From: Lachnospiraceae bacterium
Lineage (GTDB): Bacteria; Bacillota; Clostridia; Lachnospirales; Lachnospiraceae
Direction: 5' to 3'
DNA length: 41,324 nucleotides
NCBI GenBank assembly: GCA_910574195.1
Contig: CAJTBF010000021.1
Location: 1 to 41,324 of the forward strand
Positions within the stretch are counted from its first letter, which is position 1. Every line of letters begins with the position of its first letter. A program made the translations under genes and the position numbers. Of the stretch, positions 7,479-16,900 are shown one piece after another. A model generated the notes under the pieces. That model saw only the letters and a list, made by a program, of their open reading frames with translations, did no database searches and had not been told where the DNA came from.

Positions 7479-10400
7479 ACGGAACGCACACCTGTTTACG
7501 CCGGAAGAAAAAGAGCCTGAACAGACGGGCTACACAACGGAAACGGTGGAGGTCTATCCAGGTGAAAAAAACAACCTGCCCTATGATGTAGTTGTTGAAA
7601 AGCTGCACTTTGGGGAGCCGGAGAAAGCCGAACCGGAAAAGCCGGATTACAAGGTCGGCGATACGGTGACTATTGAGGGAACGGAGTTTATCATTGAAAA
7701 TATCTCCGACAGGGAAGTACAGCTCCGTGACCCGGCATTGTTTTACCCGATTTTCCGGGCAGAAAGCAGGGAGAACTTTGAGCGTCTGTTGGCAGAGGAA
7801 ACAGAGAATACCCTGCCGGAACCGGAGGGGAAAAGCCCCGCAAAGCAGGCAGAACCGAAGATTGACAAGTCAAAGGCCGTTAATTTCCATATCACAGACG
7901 ATGCCCTTGGCATTGGCGGCGCAAAAGAGAAATTCAGGCGGAATGTGGAAGCAATCCGCACTCTGGAGAAGATTGAAAGTGAGAACCGCATTGCCACACC
8001 AGAAGAACAAAAGATTTTATCACAGTATGTCGGTTGGGGCGGTCTGGCCGATGCCTTTGACGAAAGTAAAAGCGCATGGGCGGGGGAGTATCAGGAATTA
8101 AAAAGCCTGTTATCGGAAACAGAGTACGCTTCCGCAAGGGAGAGTACCTTAAATGCCCACTACACAAGCCCGGTCATTATCCGAAGCATCTATGAAGCCT
8201 TAGAGAAGATGGGTTTTGAGAAAGGGAATGTACTGGAGCCTGCAATGGGCATCGGGAATTTCTTTGGTATGCTGCCGGAAAAGATGCAGGAGAGCAGGCT
8301 GTACGGTGTGGAACTGGACGGGATCACCGGGCGGATTGCAAAACAGCTCTACCCGAAAGCAGATATCAAAATCTCCGGTTTTGAAAAGACAGACTACCCG
8401 AATGATTTCTTTGACGTGGCGGTGGGCAACGTGCCTTTCGGACAGTATAAGGTGGCAGACAGGCAGTATGACAGGAACAACTTCCTGATTCACGATTACT
8501 TTTTTGCAAAGACCCTGGATAAAGTGCGTCCGGGCGGCGTGGTTGCCTTTGTGACAAGCAAGGGTACAATGGACAAGAAAAGCCCGGAAGTGCGGAAATA
8601 CCTTGCACAGAGGGCGGAGCTTTTAGGGGCGGTCAGACTGCCCAATACCGCTTTCAAGGAGAACGCAGGGACGGAAGTCACTTCTGATATCCTGTTCTTA
8701 AAAAAGCGTGACCGGGTTATGGACTTGGAGCCGGATTGGGTGCATCTTTCGGAAGATGAAAACGGCATTGCCATGAACAGCTATTTTGCCGAACACCCAG
8801 AGATGATCGTAGGAAACATGGAGATGGTTTCCGGCCCCTATGGTATGGAAAGCACCTGCCAGCCCGACACCACAAGACCCTTTGCGGAGCAGTTAAAAGA
8901 AGCGGTAAGCCGCATTGACGGGGAGTTTGAGGAAGCGGCGCTCGATGAGCTTGATGATGAATTTTCAAGTCAGGCGATTCCGGCAGACCCGTATGTGAAG
9001 AATTACAGCTATACTCTTGTGGACGGTCAGGTTTATTACCGTGAAAATTCCATTATGAAGCCTGTTGAGATGAAAGATTCCATGCTGGAGCGCATTAAGG
9101 GCATGGTGGGCATAAGGGACTGTACGCAGGAGTTGATCAATGTGCAGCTTCAGGAGTACCCGGATTCTGTCATTCAGGAGAAGCAGGCGGAATTAAACAG
9201 GCTGTATGATGATTTCTCCAAAAAATACGGCCTTATCAACTCACAGACCAACAAGAGGGCGTTTAACCAGGACAGCAGCTACTGCCTGTTATGCTCCCTT
9301 GAAAAGACAGACGAGGAAGGGAAATTTAAAGGCAAGGCGGATATGTTCACAAAGCGCACCATTAAGAAAGCGGAGGTTGTCACAAGCGTTGACACGGCAA
9401 CCGAAGCCCTTGCGGTGTCGCTGTCAGAAAAGGCGAGGGTTGACCTTGACTATATGGCGGAGCTGTCCGGGAAAAGCATTGACACGATAAAGGAGGAACT
9501 GACCGGGATCATCTTCCAGAATCCCGTGACGGACAAGTGGGAAACGGCGGACGAGTACCTAAGCGGCAACGTTCGTGACAAGCTGGAAACAGCGAAAGCC
9601 TATGCGGAGAACCACCCGGAATATACCGTAAACGTGCAGGCGCTCACGCAGGTACAGCCAAAAGAGCTTGACGCAAGCGAGATCGAGGTGCGTATCGGCG
9701 CAACCTGGATAAAGCCGGAGTATCTGGAGGATTTCATGCGTGACACCTTTGAAACGCCGCAGCATCTGTTTGATAAAAATGTCATGGGCATACAGTTTTC
9801 AGGCGTGACAGGGCAGTGGAACGTAAAGGGCAAAAATGCGGATTACGGAAATTCCCTTGTAAACATGACTTACGGAACAAGCCGCAGGAACGCTTACCAG
9901 ATTTTGGAGGATTCGCTGAACTTAAAGGACAGCCGGGTATATGACACCATAGAGGAGGACGGGAAGGAAAAGAGGGTTTTAAATAAAAAAGAAACCACGC
10001 TTGCGGCGCAGAAACAGGACACCATAAGGGAAGCCTTTAAGGACTGGGTATTCCGTGACCCGGACAGGCGGCAGGACTTGGTGGCGAAATACAATAAGCT
10101 GTTCAATTCCACAAGGCCGAGGGAATATGACGGGGCGCACTTAAAATTCCCCGGCATGACACCGGACATTGAGCTGAAGCCCCACCAGAAAAGCGCAGTC
10201 GCACACGTTTTATACGGGGATAATACCCTGCTGGCGCACTGTGTCGGCGCTGGCAAAACCTTTGAAATGACAGCGGCGGCGATGGAGAGCAAGCGGCTGG
10301 GCTTATGCCAGAAAAGCCTGTTTGTAGTGCCGAACCATTTGACGGAGCAGTGGGCGAGTGATTTTCTCCGGCTCTATCCCGGCGCAAATATCCTTGCGGC

Positions 10401-12915
10401 AACAAAGAAAGATTTTGAGCCTGCCAACCGGAAGAAATTCTGTTCCAGAATAGCGACAGGCGATTATGATGCGGTGATTATCGGGCATTCCCAATTCGAG
10501 AAAATCCCCCTTTCCATAGAACGGCAGGAAGCCATGATTGAACGGCAGATCAGCGAGATTGAGCTTGCCATAGAGCAGGCAAAAGCCGACAATGGGGAGC
10601 GCTATACCATTAAGCAGATGGAAAAAACAAGGAAATCACTTTCAGCAAGGCTTGAAAAGCTGAACGACGCATCAAGGAAAGACAATGTAGTGACCTTTGA
10701 GCAGCTTGGCGTTGACAGGCTTTTTGTGGATGAGAGCCATTTTTACAAAAACCTTTTCTTATACACAAAAATGCGGAACGTAGCGGGCATCGCACAGACC
10801 GAGGCGCAGAAGTCCTCGGATATGTTTGCGAAGTGCCAGTACCTTGATGAACTGACAGGCGGCAAGGGCGTGACTTTTGCCACGGGCACACCGATCAGCA
10901 ACAGCATGACGGAGCTTTACACCAATATGCGTTATCTCCAGTACGGCACGTTACAGAAACTTGGGTTAGGGCATTTTGACAGTTGGGCATCTTCCTTTGG
11001 CGAAACGCAGACAGCGATAGAACTGGCCCCGGAGGGAACCGGCTACCGGGCAAAGACAAGGTTCGCAAAGTTTTTCAATCTGCCGGAACTGATTGCGCTT
11101 TTTAAGGAAAGCGCCGATATTCAGACACCGGATATGCTAAAGCTGCCTGTGCCGGAGGCGGAGTATGAAAACGTGGTGTTAAAGCCGAGTGAATACCAGC
11201 AGGACATGGTGTCTTCCCTTGCAGAGCGTGCCGAGAAAGTGCGTGACCGCAGGGTGGACGCATCGGTCGATAATATGCTCAAGATAACCAACGATGGAAG
11301 GAAGCTGGCCCTGGATCAGCGCCTTATCAATGATATGCTGCCGGACAATGAAACTTCCAAAGCGGCAACCTGTGTCGGAAAGGCATTTGAGATATGGGAA
11401 CAGACAAAAGAACAGAAATCCGCACAAATAATTTTCTGCGATCTCTCGACACCGAAAGGGGATGGTACATTTAATGTTTATGAGGACATAAAAAATAAAC
11501 TGGTGGAGAAAGGAGTGCCGCCAGAGGAAATCGCATTTATACATGAAGCGAATACGGAATTAAGGAAAGCGGAGCTGTTTGGCAAGGTAAGGAGCGGACA
11601 GGTTCGTTTTTTATTGGGTTCCACACAGAAAATGGGCGCAGGAACCAACGTGCAGGATCGGCTGATTGCCCTGCATCATCTCGATGTGCCGTGGCGTCCG
11701 TCCGACATCGAACAGCAGGAGGGGCGTATTCTGCGCCAGGGCAATCTCAATCCAAAAGTGAAGATTTTCCGGTATGTGACGGAAGGTACATTCGACAGCT
11801 ATTCTTGGCAGGTGATCGAAAATAAGCAGAAATTCATCAGTCAGATCATGACGAGCAAATCCCCGGTGCGTAGCTGTGAGGACGTGGACGAAGCGGCGCT
11901 CACTTATGCGGAGGTAAAGGCACTTGCGACGGGCAATCCCTATATTAAAGAAAAGATGGATCTCGACATTCAGGTGTCAAAGTTAAAGCTGATGAAAGGG
12001 AACCACACAAGCCAGAAATACAGACTTGAGGACGATATTTTAAAGCGTTATCCGCAGCAGATAACCACTCTGAAAGAGAGGATCAGCGGCATGGAGGCTG
12101 ACATTCAGACAGCGAAGGCAAACCTTCCGGCAGATAAGGAACAGTTTTTTATGAAAGTCGGGGATAAGGCTTATACGGATAAAAAAGAAGCCGGGGCCGC
12201 ACTTGTGGAAATGTGCAAGGAAACGAAAACCGTCAATGTGCCTGCCACAGTGGGGGAATACGCCGGGTTTAAGATGGCGGTGTCCTTTGATTCCTTTAAC
12301 CACAAATTTGTGATGAATTTGAAGGGGCAGCTTTCCCATAACCTTGAGATCGGCTCTGACCCGCTCGGCAATATTGCCCGTATCAACCATGCACTGGAAT
12401 CCATGCCGAAACAGCTTGCTGAAGCGCAGACGAAACTGGAAACAGTGGAGCGCCAGCTTGAAACCGCAAAAGTGGAGGTTACAAAGCCATTCGCACAGGA
12501 AGCGGAACTTGCGGAGAAGCTGGAACGCTTATCCGCCTTAAATGCCCTGCTCAATATGGACGAAAAGGGCGATGACGCACTCGGCATGGATGATGCGCCG
12601 GAGGAAGAAAACGAAGGACAGGAAACTTCTGGACATGATGTCCAGAAGTCAGGGCAGGAGGAAGAGGCTTCCATAAAGCCGGAAACAGGAGAAAGCGCTA
12701 TGGATATGCCGATTCCATACCCGGTAGAAAACGCAAGGCATAATCACGCAGTGGACAATGGAAAACCGCAGGGGGCGAAACTGGCGGCGGCAATGGCTGA
12801 CAAGCCTGTGCAGCGGACATCGTTGAGAGAGAAACTGGAAGCGTTCAAGGCGAAGGTGTCTGGAACAGAAAAACAGGAGAAGCATAAGGAAAAGGGGAAG
12901 GAGGTAACAATGTAG
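7432..12915 (+). CDS. Giant protein, C-terminal half: N6-methylase plus SNF2-type helicase
   Basis: Continuation of the giant gene after the C-run. Order of parts: an LPD-like module with YKVGDTVTIEG (from about 7648); an N6-adenine methylase-like domain (about 7900-8700) with AdoMet motif VLEPAMGIGNFFG and the catalytic-loop variant GNVPFG in place of NPPF; a long insert; a superfamily 2 SNF2-like helicase with Walker A AHCVGAGKT (about 10,235), Walker B/DEAH-like VDESH (about 10,727) and GTPISNSMTE; the C-terminal helicase motif DVPWRPSDIEQQEGRILRQG (about 11,690); and a coiled-coil tail. Copy 3 of the palindromic repeat sits near the end. No start codon with a ribosome site is evident at the beginning of this half, so it is probably made only as a fusion with the upstream half. 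The methylase may be degenerate because of the VPF variant, although that form is common in this ICE family. Confidence 0.8.
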   Translation, partial: RLESWENFEKLLRQDERNAHLFTPEEKEPEQTGYTTETVEVYPGEKNNLPYDVVVEKLHFGEPEKAEPEKPDYKVGDTVTIEGTEFIIENISDREVQLRDPALFYPIFRAESRENFERLLAEETENTLPEPEGKSPAKQAEPKIDKSKAVNFHITDDALGIGGAKEKFRRNVEAIRTLEKIESENRIATPEEQKILSQYVGWGGLADAFDESKSAWAGEYQELKSLLSETEYASARESTLNAHYTSPVIIRSIYEALEKMGFEKGNVLEPAMGIGNFFGMLPEKMQESRLYGVELDGITGRIAKQLYPKADIKISGFEKTDYPNDFFDVAVGNVPFGQYKVADRQYDRNNFLIHDYFFAKTLDKVRPGGVVAFVTSKGTMDKKSPEVRKYLAQRAELLGAVRLPNTAFKENAGTEVTSDILFLKKRDRVMDLEPDWVHLSEDENGIAMNSYFAEHPEMIVGNMEMVSGPYGMESTCQPDTTRPFAEQLKEAVSRIDGEFEEAALDELDDEFSSQAIPADPYVKNYSYTLVDGQVYYRENSIMKPVEMKDSMLERIKGMVGIRDCTQELINVQLQEYPDSVIQEKQAELNRLYDDFSKKYGLINSQTNKRAFNQDSSYCLLCSLEKTDEEGKFKGKADMFTKRTIKKAEVVTSVDTATEALAVSLSEKARVDLDYMAELSGKSIDTIKEELTGIIFQNPVTDKWETADEYLSGNVRDKLETAKAYAENHPEYTVNVQALTQVQPKELDASEIEVRIGATWIKPEYLEDFMRDTFETPQHLFDKNVMGIQFSGVTGQWNVKGKNADYGNSLVNMTYGTSRRNAYQILEDSLNLKDSRVYDTIEEDGKEKRVLNKKETTLAAQKQDTIREAFKDWVFRDPDRRQDLVAKYNKLFNSTRPREYDGAHLKFPGMTPDIELKPHQKSAVAHVLYGDNTLLAHCVGAGKTFEMTAAAMESKRLGLCQKSLFVVPNHLTEQWASDFLRLYPGANILAATKKDFEPANRKKFCSRIATGDYDAVIIGHSQFEKIPLSIERQEAMIERQISEIELAIEQAKADNGERYTIKQMEKTRKSLSARLEKLNDASRKDNVVTFEQLGVDRLFVDESHFYKNLFLYTKMRNVAGIAQTEAQKSSDMFAKCQYLDELTGGKGVTFATGTPISNSMTELYTNMRYLQYGTLQKLGLGHFDSWASSFGETQTAIELAPEGTGYRAKTRFAKFFNLPELIALFKESADIQTPDMLKLPVPEAEYENVVLKPSEYQQDMVSSLAERAEKVRDRRVDASVDNMLKITNDGRKLALDQRLINDMLPDNETSKAATCVGKAFEIWEQTKEQKSAQIIFCDLSTPKGDGTFNVYEDIKNKLVEKGVPPEEIAFIHEANTELRKAELFGKVRSGQVRFLLGSTQKMGAGTNVQDRLIALHHLDVPWRPSDIEQQEGRILRQGNLNPKVKIFRYVTEGTFDSYSWQVIENKQKFISQIMTSKSPVRSCEDVDEAALTYAEVKALATGNPYIKEKMDLDIQVSKLKLMKGNHTSQKYRLEDDILKRYPQQITTLKERISGMEADIQTAKANLPADKEQFFMKVGDKAYTDKKEAGAALVEMCKETKTVNVPATVGEYAGFKMAVSFDSFNHKFVMNLKGQLSHNLEIGSDPLGNIARINHALESMPKQLAEAQTKLETVERQLETAKVEVTKPFAQEAELAEKLERLSALNALLNMDEKGDDALGMDDAPEEENEGQETSGHDVQKSGQEEEASIKPETGESAMDMPIPYPVENARHNHAVDNGKPQGAKLAAAMADKPVQRTSLREKLEAFKAKVSGTEKQEKHKEKGKEVTM
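12625..12649. repeat. Palindromic in-frame repeat, copy 3
   Basis: Exact arms CTTCTGGACAT and ATGTCCAGAAG with centre G, extended by one A/T pair. It encodes ETSGHDVQK in the charged tail of the giant, after the coiled-coil segment. Confidence 0.9.
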
Positions 12916-12940
12916 GCATAAAAAATTCATAAAAATTCTG

Positions 12941-12969
12941 TTGCAAAAGCGATGATAAAACCGTACAAT
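12941..12969 (+). promoter_or_regulatory. Sigma-A-type promoter for the GNAT pair
   Basis: TTGCAA at 12941-12946, a 17-base spacer, and TACAAT at 12964-12969. It lies between the stop of the giant and the small gene at 13029, giving this pair its own promoter. Confidence 0.65.
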
Positions 12970-13028
12970 GTAGATGGGATGGTATGCGGAATGTAAAAAG
13001 AGCCATACTGATAAAGGAGGTGTTTTTT

Positions 13029-13223
13029 ATGGCAACTTCAAGCATTACAAAGAATTTTGTTATATCAGGCCAGAAGCAGGTGGAGATGTTTGCTGATGCG
13101 ATTGAAGCATCTGCTAATAACCCTACGCCTCCTGTCAATGTCAGCGCTACTTTTTTAACTGACCCGAAAGATATAGCGAAATTTATGGAGAAAAGGAAGA
13201 AAGCGAATGCAGGAAACAAGTAA
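13029..13223 (+). CDS. Small protein paired with GNAT enzyme; antitoxin-like
   Basis: A 64-residue soluble protein starting at ATG 13029, preceded by the strong ribosome site AAAGGAGGTG. The N-terminal half (ITKNFVISGQKQVEMFADAIE) could form a strand-helix as in small DNA-binding antitoxins. The C-terminal half ends in a basic stretch (KFMEKRKKANAGNK). It does not show the DUF1778 ribbon-helix-helix signature of known GNAT antitoxins. It overlaps the next gene by 17 bases, so translation is probably coupled. The arrangement (small protein first, GNAT second, own promoter and terminator) is that of a toxin-antitoxin pair; the assignment as antitoxin is inference from context only. Confidence 0.7.
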   Translation: MATSSITKNFVISGQKQVEMFADAIEASANNPTPPVNVSATFLTDPKDIAKFMEKRKKANAGNK

Positions 13224-13818
13224 ATATACAGTTTTCAACATTCGTGAGTATTTGGGCGATGGAAGTCATGGACTCGGAGAGGACACGCTGCTTCAGGTTC
13301 TTTCCGAGTTTTCATGTAAGATAAACCCGGATGTTGAAAGATTCATAAAGAAACAGTCTATAGAGTTTGCAAAAAAACAACAGTCGGTTACATATCTGGT
13401 ATTTTCAACGGAAGATGCAGAGCTGGTTGGATATTTTGCACTCACAATCAAACCGATTACCATAAACGCAAAACCATTCAGTAATACCGTAAAAAGGAAA
13501 CTGTCAAGAGTAAGCACATTGAATGAACAGGATCAGACTTATAATCTTGCGGCGTATCTGATCGCACAGCTTGGGAAAAATTATAATAATGACGCAAATG
13601 AACGCATTTCAGGTAAAGAATTGTTAGGGCTTGCAATACGGCAGATACAGCAGCTGCAGTATTTAGCGGGCGGCATGGTTATCTTTTTGGAGGCAGCGGA
13701 TGAAGAAAGGCTTTTGTCTTTCTATCGTGAGAACGGTTTTCAGCAGTTCGATACAAGACTGACAGATTCCTCCAAAGGGGAGCCGCATGAGCTGATACAG
13801 TTATTAAAACTGTTGTAA
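13207..13818 (+). CDS. GNAT-family N-acetyltransferase, possible toxin
   Basis: A 203-residue GNAT-fold protein. LVGYFALTIKPITI matches strands 3-4 with the usual beta-bulge region. ISGKELLGLAIRQIQ occupies the acetyl-CoA pyrophosphate-loop position, although the classical R/Q-x-x-G-x-G/A is imperfect. A C-terminal FLEAADEERLLSFYRENGFQQF is the typical helix-strand end of the fold. GNAT enzymes use acetyl-CoA; toxin members acetylate charged tRNAs, but nothing in this sequence proves that substrate. ATG 13207 overlaps the small gene upstream. The pair sits between the two giant genes and is followed by a good terminator, so it behaves as a self-contained cassette. Confidence 0.8.
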   Translation: MQETSKYTVFNIREYLGDGSHGLGEDTLLQVLSEFSCKINPDVERFIKKQSIEFAKKQQSVTYLVFSTEDAELVGYFALTIKPITINAKPFSNTVKRKLSRVSTLNEQDQTYNLAAYLIAQLGKNYNNDANERISGKELLGLAIRQIQQLQYLAGGMVIFLEAADEERLLSFYRENGFQQFDTRLTDSSKGEPHELIQLLKLL

Positions 13819-13848
13819 CGAAAAATTTTATAGTAAAAGTAACTTCAG

Positions 13849-13888
13849 GTGCATGGTAGAGAAAAAATCAATACCATGCACTTTTTTT
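13849..13888 (+). terminator. Rho-independent terminator after the GNAT pair
   Basis: A perfect 10-bp stem GTGCATGGTA / TACCATGCAC (13849-13858 and 13872-13881) with a 13-base loop, followed by seven Ts. Confidence 0.85.
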
Positions 13889-13897
13889 GTTTTCGGG

Positions 13898-13931
13898 ATA
13901 CCGTCTTGTAAATATTCAGGGCGGTATTTTT
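13898..13931 (+). terminator. Weak terminator-like hairpin before the ArdC giant
   Basis: ATACCG (13898-13903) pairs with CGGTAT (13922-13927) and is followed by a short T run. It lies 30 bases before the start codon of the next gene, so it could act as an attenuator rather than a terminator. Confidence 0.35.
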
Positions 13932-13959
13932 GTGTGGAAAAAGGAAAGGAAAATCAAAT

Positions 13960-16900
13960 ATGGCAGACGCAAAAACAGAAAAACAGAAAGTAAAGGAGAT
14001 CACTGACAAGCTGGAGGAAGGGTTAAAAGAACTTTTTGAGAGCGGGAAGTACAAAAACTACCTCTCCACCATGTCTAAATTCCATAATTACAGTGTCAAC
14101 AACACGCTCCTGATAGCCTTACAGCGCCCTGACGCCAGTCTGGTCGCAGGCTACCAGGCATGGCAGAAAAATTTCAACCGCCATGTAAACAAGGGGGAGA
14201 AGGGAATCCGTATCCTTGCCCCTGCCCCTTACAAGATCAAAGAGGAACGGGATAAGTTAGACCCTGTGACCGGGGAAATCATGCTTGACCAGGATGGGAT
14301 GCCGCAGACGGAGGAAGTGGAGATTAAAATCCCCGCTTTCCGTGCGGTATCCGTCTTTGATGTCAAGCAAACATCAGGAGAGCCAATCCCGGAACTGGAG
14401 GCAAAAGAGCTTCTGTCCACAGTGGAGGGGTATGAGGACTTTGTTAAGGCAGTCACCTATGTTGCCCCGGTTCCGATCAGCTTTGAGGATATACCCGGAG
14501 ATTCAAAAGGTTTCTTCAGCCCCACAGAAAAACGGATTGCGGTGCAGGAGGGCATGAGCGAGAGCCAGACTTTAAAGACGATGGTGCATGAAACTGCCCA
14601 TTCCATGCTGCATGATAAGGAGATCAATAAGGATATTCTTGCGCCTGCAAAAGACAGGAATACCAAAGAGGTGGAGGCGGAGGGGATAGCGTTTACAGTT
14701 TGCAGCCGCTTTGGAATTGATACTTCTGACTACTCCTTTCATTATATAGCCGGGTGGTCATCAGGTCGTGACATGAAGGAACTGAAATCTTCCCTTGATA
14801 CAATCCGCAGGACTGCATCGGAGCTTATCACAGGAATTGAGGGGCAGCTCCGGGAATTACAGCGTGACCGGGAACTGATGCAGGGGCAGGAAAAAGAGAG
14901 CCTTTTGCTGATACAGAACAGCGATCTGTCCGAGTACAGCCTTGTAAATGTCAGGGGGATGGATGCGGCAGAGATCATAGAAGCCCTCTCTGCCATGAAT
15001 GACGATGACAGGCTGAGTGTTGCCGCATATCTGGAAAGCAAAGGCGCATGGACTACGGAGATTGCCAATCAGGATACAAAAGAGTTCGGGGAATACCACC
15101 TTGATGTCCGGTATTACACCGATACAAATGAGATCATTGACCTGAAGGCAGAAAGGGAATGGAACGAGAGGGCAAAGGAGCCTGTCGGGGCGGATGATGT
15201 GATTTTGAAAATCACGCATTCAAACGGTTTTGAGGTAGAGCGCATTACCAATAAGACACCGGAGGAAGTGCGGGAGATCATGGGGGCGCTCACAAAACTG
15301 GAGGTTAAGGATAGAAAAAATATCCATGACTGCCTGGAAAGCTGCGGGGCTGATTATATCCCTATTATTGTGGACGGCGGCAGAAATTCCAGTATGCCGC
15401 AGTTTAATGATTTTGAGATTGACCTGGATAAAAAAGAAGCGGTAATGATAAGCCACCTTTCTCCGGTAAAGCAGGCGGAGGGCATCATCAACCGTCTGGA
15501 ATTTGCAAAAACCGCCTTTTCCGATGATGAGCGGAACCTTATCGTGAATTATGCCTTTAAGCTGAATGACATGGAAAAGACAAGGGAACTTGCGGAGCAT
15601 ATCTATTATGAGGAAACGGAGGGCAGTCAGGGGGCTGCCCTTGCGGCCATTGACGCACAGGCCGAAATTGACGCACTCCCTGACCCGATGATCAGTTTAT
15701 GGGAGATGGAGGAATACGGCTATACATGGAATGAAATGCTGCCATTGACACAGGGGAGGGCATTGGAGCTTTTTGACCGTGACCTGCCTGTGTGCCTGCT
15801 CCATGAGGACGGCTCTGAAACAACCGTGCATGACAGGAAGCAGATCACAGGGCATGGGGGAATCTTCGGCATAGAAAAAGGCGATTGGGAAAATGAGAAA
15901 AATTTCCGGGCTATGCGGGAGGAACCTGAAGAAAGCGGCGCAGACAGGGAAGCACAGCTTCTGCATGGCGATACCGATCAATACGGCATTTATCAATTAA
16001 AAGACAATCCGGAGCTTCGGGATTTTCATTTTGTGGGTACAGCGGAACTTTTGAAAAGAGGTATCCTTTCGGACGATTTCAGGGAAATCCAGCCGGGAAA
16101 CTATAACCTTGTCTATGCAGGGGAGCTTTCAGGCATACACGGACAGTCACAGGGGGAGAAGCTCAACGCGGTTTTTGAGAAATTCAACATAGACCACCCG
16201 GCAGATTATAAAGGGCATTCCCTATCTGTCAGTGACGTTGTAGTGCTGCATGAGAACGGGGTGAACAGCGCACACTTTGTAGATTCTTTCGGCTTTACAA
16301 GACTTCCTGGGTTTATGAGGGCTTTAGAGGGTGTAAAAGAGCAGGATACTCAAAAAGCGGAACCGGAAGAAAGGCAGGAAACTTCTGGACATGATGTCCA
16401 GAAGCCGGAAGCAGGACAAACAGAACAGAAAACCTATCCGGCTTTCTATGGGCATACTTTGAGTTATGCAGCCGAGCATGGGGAAGTGGACAAATATATG
16501 AAATCCCACAAATTTGACAGGGAATGCAAGGAAGCGGTTGAGGAAACAATCCGGCAGAATTTTGACGGTATGCACTTAAAGCATGATATTGTAAAGCCGC
16601 TGGCGGAAAAGTACGGTGCGGAGCGCATGGCGTTTATCCTTGCCAACACGCTCCAGCAGGAATCATGGGATGGACGTTTTTCAAGGGATAACAAAGCGTG
16701 GGCGTCAAAGTTTTACATTCCTGAAAATATCGTGCATGGAATAGATATGAACCGTGAACTGATTGTGGGCAGCCACCCGGCAGTTTTGGACGGCTTTATC
16801 GGTATGTTCCGCAGGGAAGTCCTGGAACTGGAAAAAGAAATGTCTGCCGGACAGGAAAAAGCGGCTTCCGGACAGGATGCGCAGAAACCGGAAACAGGGC

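Noticed and set aside
7673-8101. 142-codon frame inside the second half of the giant
   Set aside because: Arg/Gln/Ser-rich shadow composition without a ribosome site or recognisable domain, unlike the nested tnpV gene.
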